Positions 53,004 through 64,000 of a stretch of DNA of 64,000 nucleotides are shown in pieces. Origin of the DNA: Aliidiomarina iranensis (GTDB lineage: Bacteria > Pseudomonadota > Gammaproteobacteria > Enterobacterales > Alteromonadaceae). The notes beneath the pieces are model-generated. The model was not told where the DNA came from. It did not search any database and worked only from the letters and a program-made list of their open reading frames with translations. The stretch is taken from the NCBI RefSeq assembly GCF_003987135.1, contig NZ_PIPJ01000002.1:310001-374000 (forward strand), read 5' to 3'. Position numbers and translations under genes: made by a program. Each line of letters starts with the position of its first letter. The stretch's first letter is position 1.

Positions 53004-53504
53004 TTACTCTAAATATTCTATTAATTTTGTTAGCGCATGATGCACACTTTGCGCCCGTACCTGCGCACGGTCACCACTAAAGTACTGGATATCAGTCCAG
53101 GTTTTATTATCTACGGCGAAACCAAAACAAACCATGCCTACCGGTTTTTCCTTGCTACCGCCAGTTGGGCCTGCAACACCGGTAACACTGATACCAACTT
53201 CAGTATGTAACCGCGAGCAAAGGCCACTTACCATGGCTGCGGCACATTCCTTTGACACAGCCCCATGCTCTTCAAGAATATTGGCGCTAACGCCTAGAAG
53301 ATTCATTTTCATTGCGTTGCTGTAGCTTACAATAGCGCCTTCAAACCATGCAGAGCTTCCTGCTAAATCTGTGCAATGAGCGGCGATACCACCCCCAGTG
53401 CAGGATTCGGCGGTGGCCAGCCGATAGCCTTTGTTTAACAACTGCTCACTCAACTTTTTAACCAGCTCGTGAACAGATGATTTCAATGCGGAATTTGCTA
53501 TCAT
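53004..53504 (-). CDS. pncC: Nicotinamide-nucleotide amidase PncC (CinA C-terminal type)
   Basis: 166 aa, the stand-alone CinA C-terminal domain. Key motifs are ATAESCTGGGIAAHCTD near residue 30, AIVSYSNAMKMNLLGV, HGAVSKECAAAMVSG and SVTGVAGPTGGSKEKPVGMVCFGF. It deamidates nicotinamide mononucleotide to nicotinate mononucleotide in NAD recycling. It sits just upstream of recA and divergent from mutS, the conserved gammaproteobacterial order. Confidence 0.94.
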   Translation of the reverse strand: MIANSALKSSVHELVKKLSEQLLNKGYRLATAESCTGGGIAAHCTDLAGSSAWFEGAIVSYSNAMKMNLLGVSANILEEHGAVSKECAAAMVSGLCSRLHTEVGISVTGVAGPTGGSKEKPVGMVCFGFAVDNKTWTDIQYFSGDRAQVRAQSVHHALTKLIEYLE

Positions 53505-53618
53505 GATATACCTTTATGTTTGCCTAGGCGTGATTGTATTCATTTTCGCGGCTGAAAATAAACACAAAAGCACATAGAATTAACACTCACACATTTGCAC
53601 AACGAATTATAGGCATTT

Positions 53619-56264
53619 ATGGCTGATTCAGCATCCAAACATACCCCAATGATGCAGCAATATCTCGCGATTAAAGCAGAGCACCCTGATATCTTGCTAT
53701 TCTATCGGATGGGCGATTTCTACGAGCTGTTTTTTGCTGATGCCCAGCGCGCAGCCGATTTATTGGATATCACTTTAACTCAACGCGGCCAATCTGGGGG
53801 TGCCCCGATTCCTATGGCCGGTGTGCCCTATCATGCGGTTGAGGGCTACTTAGCGCGCTTAATTAAACTCGGTGAATCAGTAGCCATTTGTGAACAAGTT
53901 GGTGATCCTGCAACGAGCAAAGGCCCCGTAGAGCGCAAAGTAATGCGTATCGTTACACCCGGCACAGTGAGTGATGAAGCCCTACTCGAGCCTTATAAAG
54001 AAAACCTTTTAGTGGCCATTAGCCAACTGCAAAATGATACCTGGGGCCTAGCAGCAGTTGATATAACCAGTGGCCGCTTTGTTGTTTCTAGCCATGCCTC
54101 AACAGATGCTGTAGTGAGTGAACTAGAACGTTTACAGCCTGCTGAACTGCTCTATCCAGAGCGTTTAAACCTACCACAAAGTGTAAAATCGATGCCCAGT
54201 TTACGCCGGCGTCCTGATTGGGAGTTTGCGGCCGATAGCGGCGAGCAAGCGCTATTGCGGCAATTTGGAACTCACGATCTATCAGGTTTTGGTTTAGATA
54301 GTAATCATCCAGGTATTGGTGCTGCGGGCTGTATCCTCCAATACATCAAAGATACACAGCGCTCGGCATTGCCCCATTTACAAAAAATTCAGCAGGAATT
54401 TGCTCGCGATGCCATCCATTTAGATAGTGTCACGCGGCGAAATCTTGAATTAACCAAAAACTTGCAAGGAACGGCTACCCACACCCTCGCCGCAGTTTTA
54501 GATGAAACCAAAACTCCCATGGGGAGTCGGCTTCTACAACGTTGGTTACATCGGCCACTTCGGAATATCGATCGTTTACAGCAACGCTTAAACGTAGTTG
54601 CCGCATTGAAGGAATGCGGAGCTTGGCAAAGTTTACAGTTATGTTTAAGAGATATTGGCGATCTCGAACGAATACTCGCCCGAATCGCGTTGCAAAGTGC
54701 AAGGCCGCGCGATTTAACTCGGCTCCGTAATGCCCTCGCTATCTTGCCGAAAATAAACGCATTACTTGGTGAACATGAGTTACAAGCGCACTATCCAGAG
54801 TTTCCCCTGTTTGCCGATATTCACCAACTCTTAGCGCAAGCGATTAACGATAATCCGCCAGTTCTGATTCGCGATGGCGGCGTTATTCGTGAGGGTTATC
54901 ATGCCGATTTAGATCATTATCGAGAGTTAAGCGCTGGTGGTAACGAACAATTAGAGCAACTGGCGCAACGTGAGCGTGAACGCACCGGTATCCAAAATCT
55001 AAAAATTGGTTACAACAAGGTACATGGTTTCTACATTGAATTGAGCCGATTAGCCGCAGATAAAGTTCCAGCAGAATATCAGCGCCGGCAAACACTAAAG
55101 AATGCAGAACGTTACATTATCCCGGAGTTAAAAACCTTCGAAGAACAAGTTCTGCAAAGCCAAAGCCGTTCTTTAGCGTTAGAAAAGGAACTCTATCAAG
55201 GCATATTGGAGAGGCTACAAGCCCCTCTCGGCGAACTGCAAGCAACAGCTTATCGTTTAGCTGAACTAGATGTATTTGCGTGCTTTAGCGAGCGGGCCAC
55301 AACGTTAAATTATGTGCAACCGAATTTCACAAGCGCTAATGAATTACACATTGAAGGCGGCCGCCACCCAGTGGTTGAGGCTTTCTCGGAATCGCCGTTT
55401 ATAGCCAACAATGTGGAATTTGCAGAAAACAAACGGTTAAAAATTATTACCGGGCCAAACATGGGTGGTAAATCAACCTATATGCGGCAAACTGCGATCA
55501 TTGCCTTGCTCGCCCATACGGGGTGCTTCGTACCGGCAAAATCCGCCACCTTAGGGCCCATTGATAGAATCTTCACCCGCATTGGTGCCGCCGATGAGTT
55601 AGCTTCAGGGCGCTCTACCTTTATGGTGGAAATGACAGAAACCGCAAACATATTGCATAACGCCAGCGCCCATTCGTTGGTATTAATGGATGAAATTGGC
55701 CGTGGCACTTCAACTTATGATGGCTTAGCGCTGGCTTGGGCGAGTGCCGAGGCGCTCGTTGAAAAGCGTGCCATGACATTGTTTGCTACTCACTATTTTG
55801 AACTCACCCAGTTAGCGGAACTACTCCCCTACACCACGAATGTTCATGTAGATGCCACTGAGCATGGCGATGCAGTTGCGTTTTTATATCAGGTTCAACA
55901 AGGGCCCGCGAGCCGGAGTTTTGGCTTACAAGTAGCGCGTTTAGCCGGCGTACCTGAAGCAGTGCTACAGCGCGCAAAATTACGTTTAGCTGCTTTGGAA
56001 CAAACCGGCAAGAAGAGTAAAAAAGCAGAACACAGCCAAGTGGAATTGCCGCTGAATGAGGAAAACACGCTAACAGAAGAAGCGGTTCAATTACCAACGC
56101 AAGCACGCCAGCGCCTTGGCGAAAATGATAGCGGAGAAAGTTTTCAACTCACAACAGCGCCTGATCCGAGAATCGAACGGCTAGAAACCTGCAATCCCGA
56201 TGAAATGAGCCCCAAAGAGGCGCTAGCGCTATTGTATGAGCTGCAACAACTCGGTAAGCGCTAG
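53619..56264 (+). CDS. mutS: DNA mismatch repair protein MutS
   Basis: 881 aa. The mismatch-binding domain has the Phe-x-Glu motif in [17 protein letters not shown]; the ATPase has Walker [15 protein letters not shown] and Walker [23 protein letters not shown], followed by [11 protein letters not shown]. MutS recognises mismatches and recruits MutL. The linker near residues 800-860 is polar and less conserved before the C-terminal tetramer helix. It is convergent with rpoS, only 6 bp apart. Confidence 0.97.
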   Translation: MADSASKHTPMMQQYLAIKAEHPDILLFYRMGDFYELFFADAQRAADLLDITLTQRGQSGGAPIPMAGVPYHAVEGYLARLIKLGESVAICEQVGDPATSKGPVERKVMRIVTPGTVSDEALLEPYKENLLVAISQLQNDTWGLAAVDITSGRFVVSSHASTDAVVSELERLQPAELLYPERLNLPQSVKSMPSLRRRPDWEFAADSGEQALLRQFGTHDLSGFGLDSNHPGIGAAGCILQYIKDTQRSALPHLQKIQQEFARDAIHLDSVTRRNLELTKNLQGTATHTLAAVLDETKTPMGSRLLQRWLHRPLRNIDRLQQRLNVVAALKECGAWQSLQLCLRDIGDLERILARIALQSARPRDLTRLRNALAILPKINALLGEHELQAHYPEFPLFADIHQLLAQAINDNPPVLIRDGGVIREGYHADLDHYRELSAGGNEQLEQLAQRERERTGIQNLKIGYNKVHGFYIELSRLAADKVPAEYQRRQTLKNAERYIIPELKTFEEQVLQSQSRSLALEKELYQGILERLQAPLGELQATAYRLAELDVFACFSERATTLNYVQPNFTSANELHIEGGRHPVVEAFSESPFIANNVEFAENKRLKIITGPNMGGKSTYMRQTAIIALLAHTGCFVPAKSATLGPIDRIFTRIGAADELASGRSTFMVEMTETANILHNASAHSLVLMDEIGRGTSTYDGLALAWASAEALVEKRAMTLFATHYFELTQLAELLPYTTNVHVDATEHGDAVAFLYQVQQGPASRSFGLQVARLAGVPEAVLQRAKLRLAALEQTGKKSKKAEHSQVELPLNEENTLTEEAVQLPTQARQRLGENDSGESFQLTTAPDPRIERLETCNPDEMSPKEALALLYELQQLGKR

Positions 56265-56270
56265 CCTTGG

Positions 56271-57266
56271 TTAATCGTCGGAAAATACGGATTCATTGGA
56301 AAGCCCTTGCTGCAACATAACCTCTTTTAAGCGCCGAAGGGCTTCCACTTGAATTTGCCGCACACGTTCTCGTGTGAGGCCAATTTCTTTTCCTACCTCT
56401 TCCAAAGTAGCAGGCTCATAGCCCAATAATCCAAAACGCCGTGCCAAAACTTCTTTTTGTTTGGGGTTCAAAGCCTCCAGCCAAACCAATAATCGTTCAC
56501 GAAGATCATCATCTTGCAAAATGCCCTCAGGGCTTCCAGAAACATCATCGGCAATAATGTCCAACAAGCCTTTTTCACCATCACCGGCTAAAGGGGTATC
56601 TACCGAAGCAATCCGCTCGTTCAAGCGCAGCATTTTGTTCACATCTTCAACCGGTAAATTTAAACTGATAGCAATATCTTCTGCGGTAGGCTCGTGTTCT
56701 AATTTTTGCGCCAATTCACGAGCAGCTCGAAGATAGATGTTAAGTTCTTTCACTACATGAATGGGTAAACGAATAGTGCGCGTTTGGTTCATAATGGCGC
56801 GTTCAATGGTTTGCCGAATCCACCACGTAGCGTAGGTAGAAAAGCGAAAACCGCGCTCTGGATCGAATTTTTCAACCGCTCGGATAAGGCCCAAGTTGCC
56901 CTCTTCAATTAAATCTAGGAGCGCTAACCCCCTATTGTGATAGCGGCGGGCGATTTTCACTACGAGGCGTAAATTGCTTTCAATCATGCGTTGCCGAGCT
57001 TTGGCATCGCCTTTCAGCGCTTTCCGGGAAAAATACACTTCTTCTTCGGCCGATAAGAGTGGCGAAAAGCCAATTTCGTTCAAGTACATCTGAGTAGCAT
57101 CAAGCTTGCGCTGGTATTTACTTTTTGACGCTAACGCTTCTTCAAGTTCAGCGTCAATGTCTTCGCCATCTTTATCCATAAGGGTGCTTCCATCGCCAGA
57201 AAACTCAATATCCTCGGCAACTTCAGTTTCATCGTTATCGTGCGGGCTTTGTTCCTTGTCGCGCAT
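56271..57266 (-). CDS. rpoS: RNA polymerase sigma factor RpoS
   Basis: 331 aa. Region 1.2 begins [29 protein letters not shown], region 2 has [63 protein letters not shown] (in parts), and region 4 ends in [28 protein letters not shown]. It is the general stress and stationary-phase sigma factor. AGGAG lies 8 bp before the ATG at 57266. It follows nlpD; in E. coli the main rpoS promoter lies inside nlpD. Confidence 0.97.
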   Translation of the reverse strand: MRDKEQSPHDNDETEVAEDIEFSGDGSTLMDKDGEDIDAELEEALASKSKYQRKLDATQMYLNEIGFSPLLSAEEEVYFSRKALKGDAKARQRMIESNLRLVVKIARRYHNRGLALLDLIEEGNLGLIRAVEKFDPERGFRFSTYATWWIRQTIERAIMNQTRTIRLPIHVVKELNIYLRAARELAQKLEHEPTAEDIAISLNLPVEDVNKMLRLNERIASVDTPLAGDGEKGLLDIIADDVSGSPEGILQDDDLRERLLVWLEALNPKQKEVLARRFGLLGYEPATLEEVGKEIGLTRERVRQIQVEALRRLKEVMLQQGLSNESVFSDD

Positions 57267-57296
57267 GCTTATGCTCCTATCTACTTCCTTTCTATA

Positions 57297-58175
57297 CTAG
57301 CGCCCTCGAGGTAAGTAATTTTCCGGGTTCACCGAATTACCACGAAACCGCAGTTCAAATCTTAGCCTTACATCATTTCGACCCGTACTTCCCATAGTCG
57401 CAATTTGCTGTCCAGCTTCAACCCATTGCTGTTCACTTACCAACACACGATCATTGTGCCCGTAAGCTGTTATATAATCATCATTATGTTTCAAAATGAT
57501 TAACTGCCCGTAGCCTCGCAATGCCGTACCCACATAAACAACGCGCCCTGGGGCAGCTGCTATTATGGCATCACCCCGATTACCAGCAAATTCCATGCCT
57601 TGGCCACCGGTTTCATAGGTGGAAAAACGCCGCGTTACTTCACCTTGCGCCGGCCATCGCCAACGAATATCAGCGGTGGCTACGGAACGCTCTTGTGGCG
57701 CTACCACCTGACGTACAGGCACTTGTTTTGTATCGGTTTCTGCAGTTGATTCTGTACTACCATACTCTTTAGCGGGGGTTGGGGCAATAGGATCTTCTAT
57801 AACATTTGTAGAGGATGTAGTGGAATTATTAGTGTTTGTTGCGGTGCGTTGTGAGCGCGTATTCGTGGCAGGCCGCAAACGCAGCTCTTGGCCAGCATAA
57901 ATCGTGTAGGGCTCAGTAAGGTTATTTAATCGCGCAATCTCGCGAAGATCCATATTTGCGCGAAACGCAATAGCGTACAAAGTTTCACCTCGCTGCACCT
58001 CATACACATCGCTAGTGAGCGAAGCCGGTTCGTAATCATGAAACGTAGCGCCCCGGTAAACCGATTCTACCGGAGCAGGCGAATGGGAAGAACTGCAGGC
58101 AGAAAGTGCAATAACAGCAACAGCGCCAAAAATAGCAGGTACAATGAACGAAATACGCAACATCCGTTTTAGCAC
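57297..58175 (-). CDS. nlpD: Murein hydrolase activator NlpD (LysM-M23 lipoprotein)
   Basis: 292 aa from a GTG at 58175, which has AGGGGGA 7-8 bp upstream; the ATG at 58163 has no ribosome site, and homologues begin near there too. Lipobox LSAC. A LysM domain (YEVQRGETLYAIAFRANMDLREIARLNNLTEPYTIYAGQEL, in parts) is followed by a Thr/Ser/Asn-rich linker and a LytM/M23 domain. The LytM zinc residues are degenerate (GMEFAGNRGDAIIAA, HNDDYITAYGHNDRVLV), as in activator-type NlpD, which switches on the amidase AmiC. Confidence 0.92.
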   Translation of the reverse strand: MLKRMLRISFIVPAIFGAVAVIALSACSSSHSPAPVESVYRGATFHDYEPASLTSDVYEVQRGETLYAIAFRANMDLREIARLNNLTEPYTIYAGQELRLRPATNTRSQRTATNTNNSTTSSTNVIEDPIAPTPAKEYGSTESTAETDTKQVPVRQVVAPQERSVATADIRWRWPAQGEVTRRFSTYETGGQGMEFAGNRGDAIIAAAPGRVVYVGTALRGYGQLIILKHNDDYITAYGHNDRVLVSEQQWVEAGQQIATMGSTGRNDVRLRFELRFRGNSVNPENYLPRGR

Positions 58176-58276
58176 AAGCGTTCCCCCTGATTCTATCGGC
58201 ACACAAACCGTATTAAATGATTATTCTATTTTTTATCATTTTTTCTTTCTATCGAGCGAATTAGCACTACTTTAAC

Positions 58277-58918
58277 TTACGCTAAATCGCCCTTAAGTAA
58301 GGGTACAAAGCGCACCGCCCCTTCACTTTTTTGTTTGAACTCATCGCCTTGGCGCTCTACTAAAAGCAATTCTTGATTTTGCTCACCTACTGGAATAACT
58401 AAGCGCCCACCATCTTCGCTGAGTTGCGTAATTAACGCTTCTGGCACATGGGCAGCTGCGGCGGTAACAATGATCGCATCAAACGGCGCCTTACTCGGCC
58501 AGCCTTGCCAGCCATCACCGTGGCGCATAGAAATGTTGTGCAGGTCCATCCGCTGCAAGCGTCGTTTTGCTTGATACTGCAAAGTACTTATTCGTTCAAC
58601 TGAGTAAACCTGATCAATTAACTTAGCCAAAACCGCCGTTTGGTAGCCCGAACCAGTGCCAATCTCTAACACTTTTTTCGGCGAATTCTGCATAATTAAA
58701 CTGGTCATCCGCGCTACCATAAATGGTTGCGAGATGGTTTGGCCATTACCAATAGGTAATGCATTGTTATCATAAGCTTGGTGAGCTAGCGATTCTGGCA
58801 TAAATTCATGCCGTGGCAACAACGCCATAACACGCAAAACTTGCTCATCATTTACACCTAAATCTTTCAGCTTTTGTACTAACCTGCGGGCCATACCCTG
58901 ATGATTATTCACTCTCAT
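58277..58918 (-). CDS. pcm: Protein-L-isoaspartate O-methyltransferase
   Basis: 213 aa. Pcm motifs: [37 protein letters not shown] and the SAM motif [16 protein letters not shown], followed by [16 protein letters not shown]. It methylates isoaspartyl residues in aged proteins to start their repair. It begins one base after the surE stop and belongs to the truD-surE-pcm-nlpD-rpoS chain. Confidence 0.96.
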   Translation of the reverse strand: MRVNNHQGMARRLVQKLKDLGVNDEQVLRVMALLPRHEFMPESLAHQAYDNNALPIGNGQTISQPFMVARMTSLIMQNSPKKVLEIGTGSGYQTAVLAKLIDQVYSVERISTLQYQAKRRLQRMDLHNISMRHGDGWQGWPSKAPFDAIIVTAAAAHVPEALITQLSEDGGRLVIPVGEQNQELLLVERQGDEFKQKSEGAVRFVPLLKGDLA

Positions 58919-58919
58919 G

Positions 58920-59663
58920 CTAATTTTCTAACCACTTTTGTACGCGTTCCTCATCATCTTTCGCTGTCATATCAACCGTTAACGGAGTAATCGACACATA
59001 CCCATCACTTACCGCTGCAAAATCAGTACCCGGCCCATCATCACGTTGCGGCCCAACTGGGCCGTACCAAAAAATTTCACGCCCCCAGGGATCGCTATCA
59101 CGCACCATGTTTTCCGCACGATGACGACGCCCCAAGCGGGTAAGCTGTGTACCTTTGATATCCGCAAACGGCACCGAAGGCACATTAACATTTAGCACAA
59201 AATCCGATTTTAACGGCTTTTCTTGCAGTTTTTTTATTAAATCAGCAACAACTCGTGCGGCTGTTTCATAGTAATCATGGCCATGTTGCCCCATAGAAAC
59301 CGCAATAGCTGGCAAGCCAACGAATCGCCCCTCAGTGGCTGCGGCAACCGTGCCTGAGTAAATCACATCATCACCCATATTCGGTGCATCATTGATTCCC
59401 GATACAACTAAATCAGGCGCCTCCCCGAGTGGCGAATTAGTGCCAATATGAACACAATCGGTTGGAGTGCCATTTACTGAAAAAAAGCCGTTTTCGAGTT
59501 GCTCAACTCGCAGCGGGCTGTGTAAAGTAAGGGAATTACTCGCGCCTGAACAATTTCTATCCGGTGCTATCACCGTAACATCCGCAATTTCTTTCAGCGC
59601 ATTATACAGTGCCGCTAACCCCGGTGCGCGAACACCATCATCATTACTGAGTAGAATTCTCAT
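58920..59663 (-). CDS. surE: 5'/3'-nucleotidase SurE
   Basis: 247 aa from the ATG at 59663 (GAGG 7 bp upstream), where homologues begin [15 protein letters not shown]. Metal-binding residues lie in [17 protein letters not shown] and [23 protein letters not shown]. SurE dephosphorylates nucleoside monophosphates and short polyphosphates under stress. It overlaps the end of truD by 20 bp. Confidence 0.96.
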   Translation of the reverse strand: MRILLSNDDGVRAPGLAALYNALKEIADVTVIAPDRNCSGASNSLTLHSPLRVEQLENGFFSVNGTPTDCVHIGTNSPLGEAPDLVVSGINDAPNMGDDVIYSGTVAAATEGRFVGLPAIAVSMGQHGHDYYETAARVVADLIKKLQEKPLKSDFVLNVNVPSVPFADIKGTQLTRLGRRHRAENMVRDSDPWGREIFWYGPVGPQRDDGPGTDFAAVSDGYVSITPLTVDMTAKDDEERVQKWLEN

Positions 59664-60783
59664 CTTTTGCCTCATTAAATTCTTTCCGTTCGCCACTTAC
59701 AAATTCACCCAGCTCGGCGAGCAACGCCGTTGCAAATGTACCTGTTGGTAAATCAAAGCTCAGTTCAACCGCATTGCCTTCGGCATGATCAGCTAAAGGC
59801 TGCCATTGAAAATTATCTGGCAGCAGCCATAACGCTCTTCGCTCTTGCCGAAGCCGGGCTTTGCTTAAACCTGTAGTGAATTCTGGCCACTCGCCTAAAA
59901 CCCTTTGTTCAAAAGCCGCTGAATAACCTCTGGCTAAAATCTCACCATCGCCATATAGCGGCCCAGACAACTGAATATCGGCAGCCGCCAAACGCGTTTC
60001 AATATCGCTATCAATAACTTCAGCGGTAAAAAACGATTGGCTACCACTTAGCATAAACACATCACCTGACATTAAATCATCACCGTACTCGTGCATTCGA
60101 GCACTCAAGTAGTGATTGAATAGCCAAGAACGCGCTGATGACAATAAGATACCACGCAAATCGCGGTTTTTAATGCGTTTTCCCGCGAACATTGCCAGTG
60201 CTTGGGAAAGGTTTTGGCGGGCAATTCCAAATCGTTGCTCACCAAAATAATTCGGCACGCCTTGCTGGATGATTTCTAAACGAGATTGTAAGAGCGCCAT
60301 ATCGTTTATATCTCGCAGCACAATACGAAAACTATTCGATTTATGCACACCACGGCGCAACTTTCGGTGACTCCGAACATGCTCCAGTAACTGCACTACA
60401 CCCGCGGCGAAACTTTCCTGAATACATGCTTGCCAATCGGGTTCTTGCAAAGCGGGCAGTTCTACCGAAAACCATTGGCGCGTGATCCCAAAGCGATCTT
60501 TCATACCAGAGAAACTAATATCACGCACAGAAATACCCAAGTAGCGCGCTATGTTTTTCGCTACCTGAGCCGTATTCATGCCTTGCTTTTCAAGGTAAAG
60601 CCAATGATGTTGGCCTTTTTCTACCGCTTCAGGTACGAAGCCGAGGTTTTCATGTACCACAAAATCACTGTGCTGCGTTTTATACGTACCGCTTGGCACC
60701 GCACCCGGATATTTCCGTTGCCATTGCCCATGCCATTCTTGCGCGTTTTGCAAATGCTTATTTTCTTGCGCCGATTGGCTCAT
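59644..60783 (-). CDS. truD: tRNA pseudouridine(13) synthase TruD
   Basis: 379 aa. Recognisable by FSGMKDRFGITRQWFSV (catalytic Asp in the GMKDR motif), PNYFGEQRFG and NRDLRGILLSSARSWLFNHYLSAR. It makes pseudouridine 13 in tRNA-Glu. The ATG at 60783 has AGGA upstream. It is followed by surE with a 20-bp overlap and preceded by ispF. Confidence 0.95.
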   Translation of the reverse strand: MSQSAQENKHLQNAQEWHGQWQRKYPGAVPSGTYKTQHSDFVVHENLGFVPEAVEKGQHHWLYLEKQGMNTAQVAKNIARYLGISVRDISFSGMKDRFGITRQWFSVELPALQEPDWQACIQESFAAGVVQLLEHVRSHRKLRRGVHKSNSFRIVLRDINDMALLQSRLEIIQQGVPNYFGEQRFGIARQNLSQALAMFAGKRIKNRDLRGILLSSARSWLFNHYLSARMHEYGDDLMSGDVFMLSGSQSFFTAEVIDSDIETRLAAADIQLSGPLYGDGEILARGYSAAFEQRVLGEWPEFTTGLSKARLRQERRALWLLPDNFQWQPLADHAEGNAVELSFDLPTGTFATALLAELGEFVSGERKEFNEAKDENSTQ

Positions 60784-60811
60784 GGAAATGTCCTATTTTT
60801 GTAATCTCAGA

Positions 60812-61300
60812 TTAAGAACTAGCCGTATTGCTAGCAACTAATAAAACCGCAGCCATACTTGCAATGCCTTCACTGCGGCCGGTAAACCCTAAACCTTCAG
60901 TGGTTGTGGCCTTGATGTTTACTTGGCTCTTAGGCACTGCGAGTATCGTTGCAATGCGCTCTTGCATGGCGGCTCGATGGGGATTGATTTTCGGTTTCTG
61001 GCAAATCACCGTAACATCTAAATTCGCAAGCTCATATTCCTCGGCTTTCACCGCTGCCCATACCGTTTCTAATAACCGAGCACTATCGGCACCGGCAAAT
61101 TCCTCGGCGGTATCGGGAAACCACACACCAATATCGCCTTTACCTATAGCACCTAAAAATGCATCGCAGATCGCGTGTAACACTACATCGCCATCGGAAT
61201 GAGCTAGTAAACCCTGATCGCAATCAATGCTAATTCCGCCTAACTTTACCGGGCCATCACCAGCAAATTTATGCACATCAAAACCTTGCCCTATTCGCAC
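60812..61300 (-). CDS. ispF: 2-C-methyl-D-erythritol 2,4-cyclodiphosphate synthase
   Basis: 162 aa. Zinc ligands are in GFDVHKF (Asp, His) and HAICDAFLGAIGKGDIGVWFPDT (His), preceded by LLAHSDGDVVLH; the C-terminus has VNIKATTTEGLGFTGRSEGIASMA. It acts in the MEP isoprenoid pathway. It starts with GTG at 61300, immediately after the ispD stop (TAA-GTG, no gap), so translation is surely coupled. Confidence 0.97.
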   Translation of the reverse strand: MRIGQGFDVHKFAGDGPVKLGGISIDCDQGLLAHSDGDVVLHAICDAFLGAIGKGDIGVWFPDTAEEFAGADSARLLETVWAAVKAEEYELANLDVTVICQKPKINPHRAAMQERIATILAVPKSQVNIKATTTEGLGFTGRSEGIASMAAVLLVASNTASS

Positions 61301-62053
61301 TTATCTAGCCTCATTTTGCTCAGTTGTTAAATAAAATTCGATTAATGCTAAATCGTCAGGTGTAGTAACCTTCAGCAGCTTTTTACTGCCGGGCACTAGA
61401 ATAGGCTGCGCACCCAACGTTTCCATTGCCGAAGCCTCATCGGTGATATCATTACCCTGCTCTGCAGCCAAACTCAAAGCTTTTTGCAAATCGCCCAAAC
61501 GGAACACCTGTGGGGTTTGCGCCAACCAAATATGATCGCGAACCAGGGTTTTGTTTACTATGTTTCGGCCTATTCCGGCATCTTTTGTTTGGGTTAACCC
61601 GCCGTTAGCAGCAGCCTCTTTCTCTGTACTATATTTCACCGTATCGTGCACCGGTAACGCCAACAAGGCGCCTTGTTCGGGATTCTCGTTCACGACATCT
61701 AACAACTCGCTGAACAATTTTAAGGGAAGCCCCGGCCTTGCTGCATCGTGCACAGCTACTAACGTATCAGAAGGAAAAGTATTGATGGCCGCCGATAACG
61801 CATTTACTACAGATTCAGCTCGGCTCGCGCCACCTTGAACCACTTGTATTTGCTCATGATCAGCAAATCGGCTGTTTGCAAACCAATGATCATTTTCGTG
61901 TAAGGCGAGGAAAATTTTACTAATGCGAGGTTCTGCAAGTATCGCAGCGATACTGTGATCTAACAAGGTTTCACCGGCACACTGTAAATACTGCTTAGGA
62001 AGGGAGGCTTCCATCCGCTGGCCAATTCCTGCGGCCGGGATTACTGCAATCAT
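61301..62053 (-). CDS. ispD: 2-C-methyl-D-erythritol 4-phosphate cytidylyltransferase
   Basis: 250 aa. The nucleotidyltransferase start is VIPAAGIGQRMEASLPKQYL, then VQGGASRAESVVNAL and LVAVHDAARPGL, and the C-terminal DEASAMETLGAQPILVPGSKKLLKVTTPDDLALIE. It makes CDP-methylerythritol in the MEP pathway. It carries an insertion (KEAAANGGLTQTKDAGIGRN) near residue 150. It overlaps ftsB by four bases (ATGA). Confidence 0.96.
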   Translation of the reverse strand: MIAVIPAAGIGQRMEASLPKQYLQCAGETLLDHSIAAILAEPRISKIFLALHENDHWFANSRFADHEQIQVVQGGASRAESVVNALSAAINTFPSDTLVAVHDAARPGLPLKLFSELLDVVNENPEQGALLALPVHDTVKYSTEKEAAANGGLTQTKDAGIGRNIVNKTLVRDHIWLAQTPQVFRLGDLQKALSLAAEQGNDITDEASAMETLGAQPILVPGSKKLLKVTTPDDLALIEFYLTTEQNEAR

Positions 62054-62343
62054 GCATCAGGTTCCTGCTCATCAACACTAATTAAACGAAAGAAGGTTTC
62101 ATCCGGACGAACCAACCCGAGCTCATTGCGAGCGCGTTCTTCTACCGCTTCCATAGCATTGCGTAAATCGTCAATATCCGCCGCTATTAACTGATTGCGT
62201 TGCTCCAAGGTTTCATTGGTAACAGCCTGCCGCGCCACGTCGCTCTGCAGCTCTCGGTAATCTTTCATGCCGTACTCGCCGAACCAAATTCGATATTGCA
62301 GCGCGAGTACGAGACCAATAATAATCACCGTTAATAAACGCAT
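62050..62343 (-). CDS. ftsB: Cell division protein FtsB
   Basis: 97 aa. One N-terminal membrane segment (LLTVIIIGLVLALQYRIWFG) is followed by a coiled coil (VARQAVTNETLEQRNQLIAADIDDLRNAMEAVEERARNELGLVRPDETFFRLI, in parts), matching FtsB. It joins FtsL and FtsQ in the divisome. It is 59 bp downstream of the unrecognised 226-aa gene and overlaps ispD. Confidence 0.94.
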   Translation of the reverse strand: MRLLTVIIIGLVLALQYRIWFGEYGMKDYRELQSDVARQAVTNETLEQRNQLIAADIDDLRNAMEAVEERARNELGLVRPDETFFRLISVDEQEPDA

Positions 62344-62402
62344 ATCAACCTCGAGTTATCGCAATTTTTCGTTGCTGTTAATCTACCACCGACACCTGCA
62401 GG

Positions 62403-63083
62403 TTAAAAGGGCAACTTATCAACACCGGTAAACTTTGGCCATTGCACCGTTGCCGTTAATAACAAGGTTCGCAAACTCAATGCGTGGGGTTGAATGCGGC
62501 CACTGGCATTCCATTGATGGCCGCAGCAGGCCGCCGTTATGCTATTTTTACTTGGCAGCAAGAGCCGCAGGCTACCTACATCCGCACTTAAATCAGAGGC
62601 TTTCGGGTTACCGTGAAAATCAAACCAACCAAACTGATTCAGATGCAAACGTTGCGCCTCAATATCTACTTCATCGATTGAATCGAGGCATACGCGAATC
62701 ACCCCCGCGGTTTTTACCCATACCGGCAAAGGCAAGGCTAAAACAGCGTGCTGGCCTAGCCATTTACATAATTTATCAGGCGTATTTTCGGTTGGCGGCT
62801 GCAATTTTTGTTTTGCTAACCAAGCAGCGCTGTGCACGTCAAGTTGCAAGCCTTGGCCGGGTTTATTTGCGCTCGCTAGCAGCGCATGCGCCGCCCGTTG
62901 CACGTAATAACTTAAACTACCGAGGCGGCGGCGCAACAAGCCGATATCATTATGAGCTGATTGCCCGGGAGGCTCACTGAGTTGCAGCAATTCTGCAGCA
63001 TAAAGCGCATTGCACAACTCAGCGAATTGGCTATCAAAGCCAACCGGATTAAATATTTCCGATTGCCCCGCTCGCATCACCAT
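62403..63083 (-). CDS. Protein of unknown function between eno and ftsB
   Basis: 226 aa, not recognised. No signal peptide and no membrane segment are evident. The N-terminal ~75 residues look helical (FAELCNALYAAELLQLSE, LLRRRLGSLSYYVQRAAHALL); the rest is mixed, with many Trp and Leu, a CCGHQW motif near residue 187 and a C-terminal LLLTATVQWPKFTGVDKLPF. The start is the ATG at 63083, 12 bp after the eno stop with only a weak GTGG before it, so it probably relies on coupling to eno; the ATG at 63077 is an alternative. In E. coli nothing like it separates eno and ftsB. Confidence 0.7.
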   Translation of the reverse strand: MVMRAGQSEIFNPVGFDSQFAELCNALYAAELLQLSEPPGQSAHNDIGLLRRRLGSLSYYVQRAAHALLASANKPGQGLQLDVHSAAWLAKQKLQPPTENTPDKLCKWLGQHAVLALPLPVWVKTAGVIRVCLDSIDEVDIEAQRLHLNQFGWFDFHGNPKASDLSADVGSLRLLLPSKNSITAACCGHQWNASGRIQPHALSLRTLLLTATVQWPKFTGVDKLPF

Positions 63084-63095
63084 TAACCACTGTGC

Positions 63096-64000
<905 letters not shown>

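Overview
This 64 kb window is a contiguous piece of a gammaproteobacterial chromosome. GC is moderate (visually in the high forties). Gene content and order fit the Alteromonadales, most likely Idiomarinaceae (Idiomarina, Pseudidiomarina or Aliidiomarina). The assignment rests on classic gammaproteobacterial neighbourhoods (clpS-clpA next to cspD, yejK opposite yejLM, apbC opposite metG, the psp-sap locus, recA-pncC-mutS, and rpoS-nlpD-pcm-surE-truD-ispF-ispD-ftsB-eno) and on an unusually heavy load of exported peptidases and amino-acid catabolism. It is inference from gene content, not a database match.

Layout. 1-4.6 kb: clpA (partial), clpS, cspD, yejK, yejL, yejM and a tRNA-Pro(GGG). 4.6-12.3 kb: a small membrane protein, threonine aldolase, an M13 metallopeptidase lipoprotein, a YgjV-like membrane protein, a lipoprotein, a DUF192 protein and the Kdo enzymes KdkA and WaaA. 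12.4-19.9 kb: a YvcK-like protein, an M14 peptidase, an S9 peptidase and a membrane-bound EAL phosphodiesterase. 20-28.4 kb: dcd, apbC, metG, rlmI, hinT, gamma-glutamyltransferase and a rhombosortase-like protease. 28.6-31.2 kb: a second S9 peptidase.

31.3-40.2 kb is a phenylalanine/tyrosine catabolic region with every gene on the minus strand: methionine gamma-lyase, phhA, phhB, tyrR, then hppD, hmgA, fahA and maiA. Together PhhA/PhhB (Phe to Tyr), HppD, HmgA, MaiA and FahA take phenylalanine to fumarate and acetoacetate; only the aromatic aminotransferase is missing locally. TyrR-type operators (TGTAAA-N6-TTTACA) lie before the hppD operon (one perfect, one weak), over the -10 of tyrR, and before the methionine gamma-lyase gene, so the region looks like one self-regulated TyrR regulon. 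Between tyrR and hppD sits a GC-rich array of nearly three 194-bp units with strong internal dyad symmetry, the least explained element here.

40.3-48.7 kb: the envelope-stress pspABC operon with a sigma-54 promoter, divergent from pspF, which runs by overlapping reading frames into sapABCDF. 48.9-57.3 kb: putP, rssA, recA (LexA box inside its promoter), pncC, mutS and rpoS. 57.3-64 kb: nlpD, pcm, surE, truD, ispF, ispD, ftsB, an unrecognised 226-aa gene and enolase (cut by the window edge).

No prophage, insertion sequence, CRISPR array, defence island or integron was seen. A recurring oddity is short tandem repeats just past the stop codon of several minus-strand genes (yejK, the YgjV-like gene, ltaE, rssA, and the large array after tyrR). 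The peptidases, GGT, LtaE, PutP, methionine gamma-lyase and aromatic pathway suggest a cell that lives largely on peptides and amino acids.
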